From the NCBI GenBank assembly GCA_036257595.1, contig DATAFF010000153.1, positions 1-47,300 of the forward strand: a DNA stretch of 47,300 bases, given 5' to 3'. Positions 23,968 through 32,469 of the stretch are shown in pieces (position 1 is the stretch's first letter; every line of letters begins with the position of its first letter). A model generated the notes under the pieces. That model was not told the DNA's origin and ran no database searches. It saw only the letters and a program-made list of their open reading frames with translations. Source of the stretch: DATAFF01 sp036257595. Lineage in GTDB: Bacteria > Pseudomonadota > Alphaproteobacteria > Rhizobiales > Aestuariivirgaceae. The position numbers and the translations under genes were made by a program.

Positions 23968-25781
23968 TGGAGCATCACGAGAACCCGGTCTTCTACAAGG
24001 ATCTCCTGCTGCTGCTCGGCACCGCAGGCGTGGTCATTCCGCTCTTCCACCGCCTGCGGATCAGCCCGGTCATCGGTTACCTCATTGCCGGCATCCTGAT
24101 CGGCCCCTATGGCATCGGTCGCCTCGCCGGCGACGCGCCCTGGCCGGCCGCCTTCTCGATTTCCGACACATCCAGCATCACCTTTGTCGGTGAGCTCGGT
24201 GTCGTCATGCTGCTCTTCATGATCGGCCTCGAGCTGTCGCCGGCGCGGCTCTACACCTTGCGCCGCCTGGTCTTCCTGCTGGGCTCGGCGCAGCTCGTCC
24301 TGTCGGCCGGGCTCCTGGGTCTCGCCGCCTACCTCCTGGGAATGGAGCCGACCTATGCCGCGGTAGTCGGGCTGGCGCTCGCCCTCTCCTCGACCGCCAT
24401 CGTGGTCGAGCTCCTGTCGGCCGACAAGCGCCTCGGCACCCAGGTCGGCCGGGCCACCTTCTCGATCCTGCTGCTGCAGGACCTCGCCTTCGTCGCCATC
24501 CTGTTGTTCATCGGCTCGCTCGGTCGCAGCGGCGGCGCCGACAACGTCTTTGTCGGAATCATGCTGGCGCTGCTCCAGGCGGTGATCACCGTGATCGCCA
24601 TCATGGTTCTCGGCCGCTTTGCTTTGCGGCCTTTTCTGCGCCTTGCCGCCGAGGCCGGCGGCGCCGACCTGTTCCTTGCTTCGATCATGTTCATCGTTGC
24701 CGCCACCGCCCTCCTGTCGAAGGCCGCCGGCCTCTCCATGGGCTTCGGCGCCTTTGTCGCCGGCCTTCTCATCGCCGAGACCGAGTTCCGCCGCGAGGCG
24801 GAGAGCCTGATCGATCCCTTCAAGGGATTGCTCCTCGGCATCTTCTTCATCTCGGTCACCATGACCATCAACCCGGCCACATTGATCCAGCAGCCGGTGC
24901 TGGTGTTCGCAGCCGTGCTTGGGATGATCGCCGTCAAGGCTGCGGTCGTCATGCTGGTCGGTCCGCTTTTCGGGCTCCGTTGGCCGACGGTCATCGAAAC
25001 GGCGCTGCTCACCGGTCCAGGCGGCGAGTTCGGATTCGTGGCCCTCGGTGCTGCAGCCGCACTCGGCGCCGTGCCGCGCGGGATCGCCAGCCACGCCACC
25101 CTGGTCATTGCCGTCAGCATGGTCGCTCTGCCCTTGATCTCGGCAGGGGCTCGGCGGTTGAACAAGCGCATGGAGGCGGCGACTCCCTTGCCTCCGGGAG
25201 CCGCGGAGGAACCGCCGGTCCATGACGGCGAGCGGGTGCTGATCGTCGGTTTCGGCCGGGTCGGGCAGCTCGTCGCCGACATGCTCGAGGAGTATCGCGT
25301 GCCTTACATCGCCATCGATTCGGATGCGAATCTGGTGGCGCGCCGCCGCGCCGACGGCAAGCCGGTCTATTACGGAAATGCCGAGCGCCCGGAGTTCCTG
25401 AGACGCTGCGGCATCGCCAATGCCAAGGCGCTGGTCGTCACCATGGATGCTCCCGCCAAGGTCGACAGCCTGACCCAGATCGCCCGGGCCGAGCGCGATG
25501 ATCTCATCATCGTCGCGCGCGCCCGCGACGAGCAGCATGCCCGCCAGCTCTACCGTCTTGGCGTCACCGATGCGGTGCCCGAGACGACCGAGGCGAGCCT
25601 CCAGCTCGGCGAGGCGGTGCTCGACGAGATCGGCATCCCGATAGGCATCATCATTGCCGGCATCCATCAGCGGCGCGAAGATTCGCGGCGCGCCCTTGGC
25701 CGCAAGGATCGCCGCCGCAAGGCCGTCGCAAAGGCAAGCGCCGAGACGAAGGTCGCCGACAAGGCCGGCAGTAGGCATTAG
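23967..25781 (+). CDS. Kef-type K+/H+ antiporter (CPA2) with RCK domain
   Basis: A 604-residue protein. Residues 1-390 form about twelve membrane helices of the CPA2 exchanger fold (VIGYLIAGILIGPYG, LFMIGLELSPARLY, ALSSTAIVVELL with the family Ser-Ser-Thr-Ala, LTGPGGEFGFVALG). A cytosolic RCK/TrkA-N domain begins near 415 (RVLIVGFGRVGQLVADMLEE, then YIAIDSD) and could bind NAD(H) or another nucleotide. It should exchange K+ for H+ in response to stress. The tail after about 570 is Arg/Lys-rich. No KefF/KefG partner is adjacent. The final residues SRH and the TAG stop are encoded by the heptamer repeat. Confidence 0.9.
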   Translation: MEHHENPVFYKDLLLLLGTAGVVIPLFHRLRISPVIGYLIAGILIGPYGIGRLAGDAPWPAAFSISDTSSITFVGELGVVMLLFMIGLELSPARLYTLRRLVFLLGSAQLVLSAGLLGLAAYLLGMEPTYAAVVGLALALSSTAIVVELLSADKRLGTQVGRATFSILLLQDLAFVAILLFIGSLGRSGGADNVFVGIMLALLQAVITVIAIMVLGRFALRPFLRLAAEAGGADLFLASIMFIVAATALLSKAAGLSMGFGAFVAGLLIAETEFRREAESLIDPFKGLLLGIFFISVTMTINPATLIQQPVLVFAAVLGMIAVKAAVVMLVGPLFGLRWPTVIETALLTGPGGEFGFVALGAAAALGAVPRGIASHATLVIAVSMVALPLISAGARRLNKRMEAATPLPPGAAEEPPVHDGERVLIVGFGRVGQLVADMLEEYRVPYIAIDSDANLVARRRADGKPVYYGNAERPEFLRRCGIANAKALVVTMDAPAKVDSLTQIARAERDDLIIVARARDEQHARQLYRLGVTDAVPETTEASLQLGEAVLDEIGIPIGIIIAGIHQRREDSRRALGRKDRRRKAVAKASAETKVADKAGSRH

Positions 25782-25833
25782 GCATTAGGCAGTAGGGAAG
25801 GCCACGGATCACTGCCGACTGCCGACCTGCCGA
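25772..25833. repeat. Heptamer arrays TAGGCAT and CTGCCGA at a convergent junction
   Basis: Left arm: TAGGCAT (25772-25778), TAGGCAT (25779-25785), TAGGCAG (25786-25792), TAGG. Right arm: CTGCCGA (25812-25818, 25819-25825, 25827-25833 with one inserted C). The rightward antiporter gene stops at the TAG of unit two (25779-25781); the leftward DUF1194 gene stops at 25809-25811 after reading the right arm. The heptamer differs from the CGAATAG arrays, but the unit length and position are the same. Confidence 0.75.
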
Positions 25834-26522
25834 TTGTCCCTCTTCGCGAGCTTCGGCGACAGCTCGCGCAGCAGCTTGGCGCGAAACGCTTTGGCAAAAT
25901 CCTGGTAGGTCTCGGCGGTGATCACGAAGGCGTCCTCGCCGCCGGCGACGAAGGCGGTGAAATAGTCCCCAAGTCCCGGATCGCCATCGAGGATCGGCAG
26001 GCCATTGACCGTGATGTGGCGCGCCAATGCGGCATCCCGCGCGATCGCCGGCGCGATGCCGGAATTGTTGCGCCCATCGCCCGACAGGTCGATCCGCCGG
26101 AGCCGCCCGGTGAAGGCATTGTTGTCGACGAGCTTGACGCAGAACTGGATGGCATGGCCAAGCGCTGTCTGGTTGGCCCAGTTCGATCGGTGAACCTTCT
26201 CGACCTCCTCGGCGAAGCGCCGCGCGTCGGTCCCGCCGCGCAGGAGCCGCCAGGGCACCACCTGGCGATTGATATGGCCACCCGACCAATGGACCAGCGT
26301 CAGCGCCACCCCGAAATCATGCGAGGCGATCAGCTCGCCCACCTCCGGCAGCCGCAGCGCCTCGGCAATGCCGATCATCTGCAGCGCATATTCCCGCTCA
26401 TCGACGCTGCCGGAAACATCGACGGCGAGGACGAGCTCGATGTCGACCGGGAGCCCCTGCGCCGCCGCCGGCCCGGCGACCCCGAGCCCGAGCGCCATCG
26501 CCACGGCTGCAAGCCCCCTCAT
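25809..26522 (-). CDS. DUF1194 secreted von Willebrand-like protein (second copy)
   Basis: A 237-residue protein with a signal peptide (MRGLAAVAMALGLGVAGPAAA) and a DUF1194 domain. It has a MIDAS-like VDIELVLAVDVSGSVDEREY (D-x-S-x-S), ANQTALGHAIQF and IDLSGDGRNNSG, the pattern of a von Willebrand factor A-type metal site, so it probably binds a divalent metal and a protein partner in the periplasm. Its C-terminal residues QVGSRQ are read from heptamer repeats. It overlaps the upstream paralogue by 4 bp (ATGA). The substrate or partner is unknown. Confidence 0.85.
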   Translation of the reverse strand: MRGLAAVAMALGLGVAGPAAAQGLPVDIELVLAVDVSGSVDEREYALQMIGIAEALRLPEVGELIASHDFGVALTLVHWSGGHINRQVVPWRLLRGGTDARRFAEEVEKVHRSNWANQTALGHAIQFCVKLVDNNAFTGRLRRIDLSGDGRNNSGIAPAIARDAALARHITVNGLPILDGDPGLGDYFTAFVAGGEDAFVITAETYQDFAKAFRAKLLRELSPKLAKRDNRQVGSRQ

Positions 26523-27229
26523 CGCCCACCCATGGCGAACCTGTTGCCGCGTCCCGCCGTCCGCGGCAGCAGCTCGCGATGGAGCTTGCGGGCAAAGGCT
26601 TGCGCGAAGTCGCGATAATCGCTCGCCGTGACGGTGAACGAGCCCGGCCCGCCGCTGACCTCGCCGGCATAATATTCGGCAAGCTCGGAATCATCGGTGA
26701 GGATGGCCAGCCCATTGATGGTGATGCCGCGATTGATCGCGAGCTGCCTGACGATGCCGGGCGGCGGGCCGGAATTGCTGCGCCCATCGCCGGAAATGTC
26801 GATCTTTCTTTCGCGGCCCTCGAAATCATTGCCCTCGATCGACCGGATGCCGCCAGTAATGGCATGGCCGATCGCCGTGTAGTAACTGAGCGCGGCGCGC
26901 GGCGCCGCCGCGGTGTCGGCGGCGAACGACTCGACATCCTCGAGCGTCGCCAGCAATCGCCAGGGCACCGCCTGGTGGGTGGTCGCCGTTCCCGACCACT
27001 GCATCACCGTCAGCGCCACGCCGCCCGGCTGATCGAGAATGAGCGCGCTCACGGCAGGGCTGCGCAGCGCCGCGGCGATTCCTTCCATCTGGAGGCTGTA
27101 TTCCGGATCATTGACCGACAGCGAGCAGTCGACGGCAAGAACGAGCTCGAGCCCGACCTCATGCGCCGCCGCGCCCTGTGCCAGGGTCGCAAGCAGGCAT
27201 GCGGCAACAGACAATGCCCGACCGGCCAT
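26519..27229 (-). CDS. DUF1194 secreted von Willebrand-like protein (first copy)
   Basis: A 236-residue paralogue of the next gene. The signal peptide is MAGRALSVAACLLATLAQGAAA; the mature part has LELVLAVDCSLSVNDPEY (D-x-S-x-S with a Cys between), YYTAIGHAITG and KIDISGDGRSNSGPPPG. The two copies are clearly related along their length but divergent, which suggests an old duplication rather than a recent one, and they may form a heteromer. ATG 27229 was chosen because GGAGG lies just upstream and the signal peptide begins there; a longer in-frame start at 27283 would overlap the upstream gene. Confidence 0.85.
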   Translation of the reverse strand: MAGRALSVAACLLATLAQGAAAHEVGLELVLAVDCSLSVNDPEYSLQMEGIAAALRSPAVSALILDQPGGVALTVMQWSGTATTHQAVPWRLLATLEDVESFAADTAAAPRAALSYYTAIGHAITGGIRSIEGNDFEGRERKIDISGDGRSNSGPPPGIVRQLAINRGITINGLAILTDDSELAEYYAGEVSGGPGSFTVTASDYRDFAQAFARKLHRELLPRTAGRGNRFAMGGR

Positions 27230-27266
27230 GCGCGATCCTCCGCCGGCGAGGATAGCATGGCATGGG

Positions 27267-27893
27267 TTACCGCCGCCCGGCATATGTCACGGTTTCGGCC
27301 AGCTCCTCGAATGCCGCTTCATGCTCGCCGAACTGTTCCGGCGACGCCCAGAACATCATCTGGAAATTGCCGACATCGGGAATGCCGCCATAGATGTTGC
27401 GGTAGCGGAAGCTGACGCCGGCCTTGAGCACGACGGTGTAGTCGAGAACCCCGAGCTCGTGGCCGTTGATGGTGCGCGTGCTGTCGCTCACATCCTTCAC
27501 CTCGCGGATCTCCGGATTGTCCTTGACGGTGGCGAGCACCAGCTCCTTCATCTGTGGCGTGGCGAGCGGCGTCGCCTCGGTGACGATCCCGGCATAGGCG
27601 GTGGAGGTCGGGTCGGTGAACAAGCTCTCGAAGAAATAGCGCTCGCCCTGCGAGGTCCAGGTGCCGCTCCTGACGCAGAGGGTCAGCGACAGCCTTCGGC
27701 TCTGCCACACTTCGCCCGCCGGACAGTCTTTCGGCGTCGGCGCCAGCTCGTCGACGAAACGCCAGGTCCGGTCCTCGAAGATCGCGATCGCGCGTCCCCC
27801 CACCGTTGCCCGGCCGAGCTCGCGCGCCGAAGCGGCCGCACCCGCCAGCAGCAGGGCGACCATCAGGGTTGTGATGAACCGTGGCGATACCAT
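27267..27893 (-). CDS. Secreted protein of unknown function
   Basis: A 208-residue protein with a signal peptide (about residues 1-23, ending AGAAASA). The mature part has two Cys that could form a disulphide (PKDCPAGEVW and LTLCVRSGTW), and a C-terminal half with YTVVLKAGVSFRYRNIYGGI, apparently beta-rich. No family is recognised. ATG 27893 overlaps the DMT gene; ATG 27863 (TGATG with the DMT stop) is possible, but would remove the positive charge of the signal peptide. Its position between an exporter and two secreted DUF1194 proteins suggests an envelope role. Confidence 0.75.
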   Translation of the reverse strand: MVSPRFITTLMVALLLAGAAASARELGRATVGGRAIAIFEDRTWRFVDELAPTPKDCPAGEVWQSRRLSLTLCVRSGTWTSQGERYFFESLFTDPTSTAYAGIVTEATPLATPQMKELVLATVKDNPEIREVKDVSDSTRTINGHELGVLDYTVVLKAGVSFRYRNIYGGIPDVGNFQMMFWASPEQFGEHEAAFEELAETVTYAGRR

Positions 27894-28819
27894 CGACGCT
27901 GTCTCTGCTTCAAGGTTGACTCCAGAATCGTGTAAAGGCCGCTGCCGGCAATCAGCACGATGCCGATGAATGCGGGGGAATCAGGGATGAACCCGAATAC
28001 CGCCCAGCCCAGGATCAGCGACCAGGCGATGATCGTATAGCGGAAAGGCGCGGTGGCGGCGATACCCGCGACCCGCACCGCCTGCACCGTCAGATATTGG
28101 CCGGCGATCAGGAACAGCGCAGCCAGCGCCAGCGTCATGGCGGTGCCTCCGCTCATCGGCTCGAGCCCTTCGATGGCTGACCATGCGGCACCCCCGAGCG
28201 TGACCAGCACCGCCGTCGTCAGCGTCACCACCGCCGAGGGGATCTCCGCGCCGATTTTGCGCGTCACGAGGTCGCGCATGGCAACTGCCACCATGGCACC
28301 GGCCGCCAAGATCACCGCCGGGTTGAAGCTGCTGCTGCCCGGCTTGACGATCAGCAGCACGCCGATGAGCCCCACCGCGATCGCCGCGAGTCGCATCCGT
28401 CCGACCCTCTCCCCCAGCAGCAGCATCGCCATCAGGGTGGCGGTGATCGGCACCGCCTGCATCACCGCGGTGAGATTGGGGAGCGGCATGTGGAACAGCG
28501 CGGCGATGAACAGTCCCGTGGCCACGAGGTCGAGCAGCGCGCGAATGACCACGTCGCGGTCGAAGGCAGAACGGATGCGGTGAACATGGCCGCTGACCGT
28601 AACCAGTCCGAAGATCATCGCCGTCGCGAACAGCCCGCGCAGGAACACGAACTCGCCGATGCCGACCTTGGTCGACAGGAGCTTGGTCATCGTGTCGTTG
28701 AGGATGAAACAGCACATCGACAGCGACATCAGCAGGCCGCCGCGCAGCTCGCCGGCCTCGCTGTCGCCCGCCCGTGCTGTCAAAGGGGCAGGCGAGCTTT
28801 CAGGATGGCTGCTGACCAT
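27863..28819 (-). CDS. EamA/DMT-family transporter
   Basis: A 318-residue inner-membrane protein with ten hydrophobic helices in two EamA repeats (first half from about residue 30, LMSLSMCCFILNDTMTKLLS; second from about 165, VILAAGAMVAVAMRDLVTRK). Conserved family points are LPNLTAVMQAVPITATLMAM and APFRYTIIAWSLILGWAVFG. Such proteins export amino acids, nucleosides or other metabolites. The ATG at 28819 is used; GTG 28825 is two codons upstream. It overlaps both the SDR gene upstream and the secreted-protein gene downstream. Confidence 0.88.
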   Translation of the reverse strand: MVSSHPESSPAPLTARAGDSEAGELRGGLLMSLSMCCFILNDTMTKLLSTKVGIGEFVFLRGLFATAMIFGLVTVSGHVHRIRSAFDRDVVIRALLDLVATGLFIAALFHMPLPNLTAVMQAVPITATLMAMLLLGERVGRMRLAAIAVGLIGVLLIVKPGSSSFNPAVILAAGAMVAVAMRDLVTRKIGAEIPSAVVTLTTAVLVTLGGAAWSAIEGLEPMSGGTAMTLALAALFLIAGQYLTVQAVRVAGIAATAPFRYTIIAWSLILGWAVFGFIPDSPAFIGIVLIAGSGLYTILESTLKQRQRRWYRHGSSQP

Positions 28820-29555
28820 CGGCACTGGAATCGATGACGATGGATGCGAAGGTCAGATGGCGGGGCCGGGTCAAGATGAACAGCGCCGCGTCGATGACGT
28901 CGCGATTGTTGGCGCGCGCCACCGGTCCACGCTCGGCATCCCAGGCATCGGGCTCGAGCGGCGTCAGATCGTCGAGATTGGGCGGATAGATCGCGCTGAC
29001 CCGCACCGGTCGGTCCTTAAGCTCCTGTCTGAGCCCGTCGACCATCCCCGCTTGCCCGTGCTTGGCTGCAAGGAAGGCGATCGACGTTCCGGAGAGCGAG
29101 GCATTGGGCAAGCCCGCCGTCGACACGATCGTCAGGATGTCGCCCGCACCGGAGGCCTCGAGAAGCGGCAGGAGGCCGCGGGTCAGCAGCAGCGTTCCGG
29201 TGACCCCCGAGGTGATCGTCGACACGATCGCATAGGCGTCATGGCTGTCCATCGGACCGGTCAGCCATTGCGCGCCATTGTTGATCAGCACATCGACCGG
29301 CTCGCCGACATCGCGCATTCCCTTGGCCCAGCGCGTCACCTCGCCGGGGTCGCTGAGGTCGAGATGCTCGGTCCGCGGCCTTGAGCCGTAGCGGGCGCGG
29401 ATGGCTTCCGCCGTCGCGCCGAGCGCCTCCGGATTGCGCCCTGTCATGATCACGCGGGCGCCGAGCTCGGTGAGGACGGAGGAAAAAGCCGCTCCAAGAC
29501 CGCGCCCCGCCCCCGTCACCACCACGGTTTTCCCCGCCAGCGCCTGGACCGACAT
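28800..29555 (-). CDS. Short-chain dehydrogenase/reductase lacking the catalytic Tyr
   Basis: A 251-residue classical SDR fold: nucleotide-binding TGAGRGLG (14-21), LDLSDP, NNGAQW (92-97, the usual NNAG is NNGA), and the active-site Ser in IVSTAG (Ser145). At the YxxxK position the sequence is FLAAK, with Phe161 replacing the catalytic Tyr and Lys165 kept. Oxidoreductase activity is therefore doubtful; the protein may bind cofactor without normal catalysis or use another residue. Arg at the end of the second strand (MTGRNPE) suggests NADP(H). It is the first gene of a leftward run ending with the DUF1194 pair. Confidence 0.88.
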   Translation of the reverse strand: MSVQALAGKTVVVTGAGRGLGAAFSSVLTELGARVIMTGRNPEALGATAEAIRARYGSRPRTEHLDLSDPGEVTRWAKGMRDVGEPVDVLINNGAQWLTGPMDSHDAYAIVSTITSGVTGTLLLTRGLLPLLEASGAGDILTIVSTAGLPNASLSGTSIAFLAAKHGQAGMVDGLRQELKDRPVRVSAIYPPNLDDLTPLEPDAWDAERGPVARANNRDVIDAALFILTRPRHLTFASIVIDSSADGQQPS

Positions 29556-29635
29556 CGTGACCTCATCGCCGCAACGGGACGACTCTAGCAGGCTCGCTGA
29601 GCTGACGGAAAGTCTGGAAAAGGTTGGAGCAGTGT

Positions 29636-29666
29636 GATCCGGGGGCTGTCGCCATGCCCCCGGATC
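29636..29666 (-). terminator. Hairpin terminator downstream of rlpA
   Basis: GATCCGGGGGC (29636-29646) and GCCCCCGGATC (29656-29666) form a perfect 11-bp GC-rich stem with a 9-nt loop, 11 bp after the rlpA stop. No clear T-run follows on the minus strand, so efficiency is uncertain, but position and stability fit a terminator isolating rlpA from the SDR operon. Confidence 0.65.
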
Positions 29667-29677
29667 AGCGAATTCGA

Positions 29678-30031
29678 TTAGCGCATGACCTGCAGCGATA
29701 CCCTGGCGATACCGGCGGCATGGAGGCCGATTGCCCGGGCGGCGCCGAACGCCAGGTCGATCACCCGGCCACGCACGAACGGGCCGCGATCATTGATGCG
29801 AACCACCACCGATCGTCCGGTCCGGACATTCATCACCTTGACCTTGGTTCCGAACGGAAGTGAGCGATGGGCGGCAGTCAACCCGTGCGGGTTGAAGCGT
29901 TCGCCATTGGCTGTTTTCGAGCCAGACTTATAATAGGACGCCAAACCTACTTGTGCATTGGCGTCCGAACCGGAAGCCCCTGCAAAAATGACGAACGCGG
30001 TGAGCAAAGCAGCTGACGCTATTTTTTTCAT
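29678..30031 (-). CDS. rlpA: RlpA-like double-psi beta-barrel protein
   Basis: A 117-residue secreted protein with a signal peptide (MKKIASAALLTAFVIFAGAS) and one double-psi beta-barrel domain: GLASYYKSGSKTANGERFNP, LTAAHRSLPFGTKVKVMNV and VVRINDRGPFVRGRVIDLAF, where the Asp of NDRGPF is the conserved catalytic-type residue. RlpA proteins in other bacteria cut naked peptidoglycan glycan strands during septation. It is shorter than Pseudomonas RlpA and lacks a SPOR domain, so it is a minimal form. No lipobox Cys is seen, so it should be soluble in the periplasm. Confidence 0.88.
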   Translation of the reverse strand: MKKIASAALLTAFVIFAGASGSDANAQVGLASYYKSGSKTANGERFNPHGLTAAHRSLPFGTKVKVMNVRTGRSVVVRINDRGPFVRGRVIDLAFGAARAIGLHAAGIARVSLQVMR

Positions 30032-30274
30032 GAGACCCCATCTGTGACAGTGAACCTCTCCCCCGCTTGCAACGGAGGCGATCGGACGCGCTGGGCGTGT
30101 CCGAACGGCCGCGAGAACGTACCGGAGAATGTGACGAGAAATCGGCTTCTATCCGGAAAATTGCGGGTAAGTGCGGATTTATGCAATTAAAAGATGTATA
30201 CCCTAGCGGCATAGCACGAGGCATGATTGCACCCGCAACCACAGGATTAAAGCCGGGTTGTTTTGACTACTGTC
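30032..30274. other. Intergenic region upstream of rlpA
   Basis: These 243 bp lie between the rlpA start and the end of the Tat-exported peptidase gene, both leftward. The segment 30150-30270 is the most AT-rich in this part and is a reasonable place for the rlpA promoter. No hairpin terminator for the peptidase gene and no credible small gene were found; a short plus-strand frame here lacks coding features. Confidence 0.4.
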
Positions 30275-32446
30275 TTATGGGCCGCCCTTGACCAAGCGTA
30301 CGGCTTGGCAGGCGAACGCATAAAGAAGCGAAGTGGTTTCCGTTGCCCCGAAACGGCCCGATTCTCCCATGTGTCCCGACGCCATGGCGGTCTTGAGCAG
30401 GATCGGCTTGTCGCCGGTTGTGTTGGCCCGAAGCCTGGCCACCCACTTCGCCGGCTCCCAATAGGTCACGCGGGAATCGGTGAGCCCGGTCACGGCCAGG
30501 ATCGCCGGGTAGGGCTGAGGCGCGATATTGTCATAGGGCGAATAGGACAAAAGCCACTCGAGAGCGGTGCGTGATGCGATGGGATCGCCGAGTTCTGAAT
30601 GGTCCGATGGGGTGAGCGGCAGCTCGGGATCGAGCAGCGTGTTGACGACATCGACGAATGGCACATCGGCGACGATGCTGGCGAACAGATCGGGCCGCCG
30701 GTTAGCCACCACGCCCATCAACGTGCCGCCGGCCGAGGCGCCGAGCCCGACAATTTTGCCCTTGGCCGTATAGCGCTGCTCGATCAGATGGCGGCAGACA
30801 TCGATATAGTCGTTGAAGGTGTTGTTGCGTCGGTCGCGCCGCCCCGCCTTGTACCAGGCGCGGCCCTTGTCGTCGCCGCCGCGGACATGCGCGATCCCAT
30901 AGATCATGCCGCGATCGACCAGCGAGAACGGGTCGCTCTGGAACCCCGCCGCCGAGCCGAGCGAATAGGCACCATAGGCTTCGAGCAGCAATGGCGAGGA
31001 GCCATCGAGGGCCTGGCCCTTGCGATAGAGCAGCGTGATCGGAACGCTCTCGCCGTCGCGCGCCGGTGCTTCGAGGCGGCGGACCACATAAGCGGCCGGA
31101 TCGTGACCGCTTGGAATGCGCTGCTCCTTGAGCAGCTCCATCTCTCCCGTTGCCATATGATAGTCGAACCACTTTTCCGGCACCGCCGGCGAGGACATGG
31201 TGAAGCGAACGAGGTCGCCATCGAAATCGTCGATGCCGATGAGCGACAGCGCATAGGCCTCGTCCGGAAAGGCAATGGTCCGCTCCCGACCGTCGTTCAG
31301 CCGCCTGACGATGATGCGCGGAAGCGCATCCACCCGTTCGAGCCGCACCAGATGAGTCTTCGAGAGATCGAACGACAGGATGGTGCGATTGCGGTCATGC
31401 GGCACGATGTCGGTCCAGTTGCGCGGCTCAGGCGTCGCCTCGGGCGCCGCCACGATGCGGAACTCCTCGGCATCGAGATCGGTGGAGATCAGGAATCGCT
31501 CGCCGTCATGGTCGAGGGTGCACAGCCCGCCGGTGCCGCGCGCGATCACGCGGCGCGGCGGCTTGTCGATCTGCTCGAGATCGATGACCGTGACCTCCGA
31601 ATCATCGGCGCTCGTTGCCGCGGCGATGGCGAACCGCTCGGACGCAGAGGAATAGAGCGCCAGCGGATAGCTCGGGTCGCTCTCGCGCAGCAATAGGCGA
31701 TCGTCGCGCTGCGGCGTGCCCAGCCGATGCAGGGCGACCGCGAGACTTCGGTTCTCCTTGTCGAGCGGCTGATAGAGGAGCGACCGGCCGTCCCGCGACC
31801 ACACGACGCTTGTACCTGCCGACTCGATCTGATCGTCGAGTTCGCGCCCGCTTGCCACATCGCGGATCTTGATGGTGAAACGCTCCGCCCCGGTGCGATC
31901 GGCGTTCCAGGCAATCATGCGGTGATCGGGCGAGGGCTCGAACCCGCCCGGATCGAAATAGTCGAGGTCCTTGCCGAGAAGCTCGAAATCGAGCACCACC
32001 TCCTGGCGCTCTCTCCCGATTTCGCGGCGCACCACCCGGTAGTGCTCGGCCCCCGCCATATAGGCCGTGGCATATTCGAACCGGCCATGCCGCATGAACG
32101 GTGAGAAATCCTCCTTCTCCACCCGCCCTTCGATCTCGCTCTTGAGCGTCGCCATGAGCGGCCGCAGCGGTTCGAGACAGGCATCCGCATAGGCGTTCTC
32201 GGCCTCGATATGGCGGCGGATGTCTGGCGGGAGCTTTTGCGGATCGTCCAGCACCTCGCGCCAATTGTCGGCCTTGAGCCAGCCATACGGGTCGATGAGG
32301 GCAACGCCGTTGACCGTTCGAATGCTGGTTCGAATCTCGGCGATCGGCGGCCGGGGTGTGGCCCCGATCGCTCGGGCGAAAGGCGCGCCAAGGATTGCCG
32401 AGAGGCCGCCCGCCGCAGCGGTAGCGAGCAATCGTCGTCGCGACAT
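30275..32446 (-). CDS. Tat-exported S9 oligopeptidase
   Basis: A 723-residue prolyl-oligopeptidase-family serine peptidase related to oligopeptidase B. It begins with a twin-arginine signal (MSRRRLLATAAAGGLSAILG), then a seven-bladed propeller domain and an alpha/beta-hydrolase domain with Ser571 in GASAGG, Asp657 in GLTDSRV and His692 in SGHMGESG. The Tat signal implies folding in the cytosol and action in the periplasm. ATG 32446 puts the Arg pair at the N-terminus; GTG 32473 overlaps the preceding stop (GTGA) and is also possible. It is the last of a coupled run with rimB, rimK and the aspartoacylase-like gene. Where oligopeptidase B has Glu residues for P1 Arg/Lys, this copy reads SDHSELGDP, so its specificity probably differs. 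Confidence 0.9.
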   Translation of the reverse strand: MSRRRLLATAAAGGLSAILGAPFARAIGATPRPPIAEIRTSIRTVNGVALIDPYGWLKADNWREVLDDPQKLPPDIRRHIEAENAYADACLEPLRPLMATLKSEIEGRVEKEDFSPFMRHGRFEYATAYMAGAEHYRVVRREIGRERQEVVLDFELLGKDLDYFDPGGFEPSPDHRMIAWNADRTGAERFTIKIRDVASGRELDDQIESAGTSVVWSRDGRSLLYQPLDKENRSLAVALHRLGTPQRDDRLLLRESDPSYPLALYSSASERFAIAAATSADDSEVTVIDLEQIDKPPRRVIARGTGGLCTLDHDGERFLISTDLDAEEFRIVAAPEATPEPRNWTDIVPHDRNRTILSFDLSKTHLVRLERVDALPRIIVRRLNDGRERTIAFPDEAYALSLIGIDDFDGDLVRFTMSSPAVPEKWFDYHMATGEMELLKEQRIPSGHDPAAYVVRRLEAPARDGESVPITLLYRKGQALDGSSPLLLEAYGAYSLGSAAGFQSDPFSLVDRGMIYGIAHVRGGDDKGRAWYKAGRRDRRNNTFNDYIDVCRHLIEQRYTAKGKIVGLGASAGGTLMGVVANRRPDLFASIVADVPFVDVVNTLLDPELPLTPSDHSELGDPIASRTALEWLLSYSPYDNIAPQPYPAILAVTGLTDSRVTYWEPAKWVARLRANTTGDKPILLKTAMASGHMGESGRFGATETTSLLYAFACQAVRLVKGGP

Positions 32447-32469
32447 GGTGCAGGCGGCGGAACGCCAGC

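Noticed and set aside
23910..25778. 622-codon minus-strand frame opposite the Kef-type antiporter
   Set aside because: Composition (Asp/Gly/Gln/His-rich) is that of an antisense frame; the plus-strand gene has proper membrane and RCK motifs.
30067..30291. 74-codon plus-strand frame in the rlpA upstream region
   Set aside because: No ribosome binding site, no domain, and it overlaps the end of a solid gene on the other strand.
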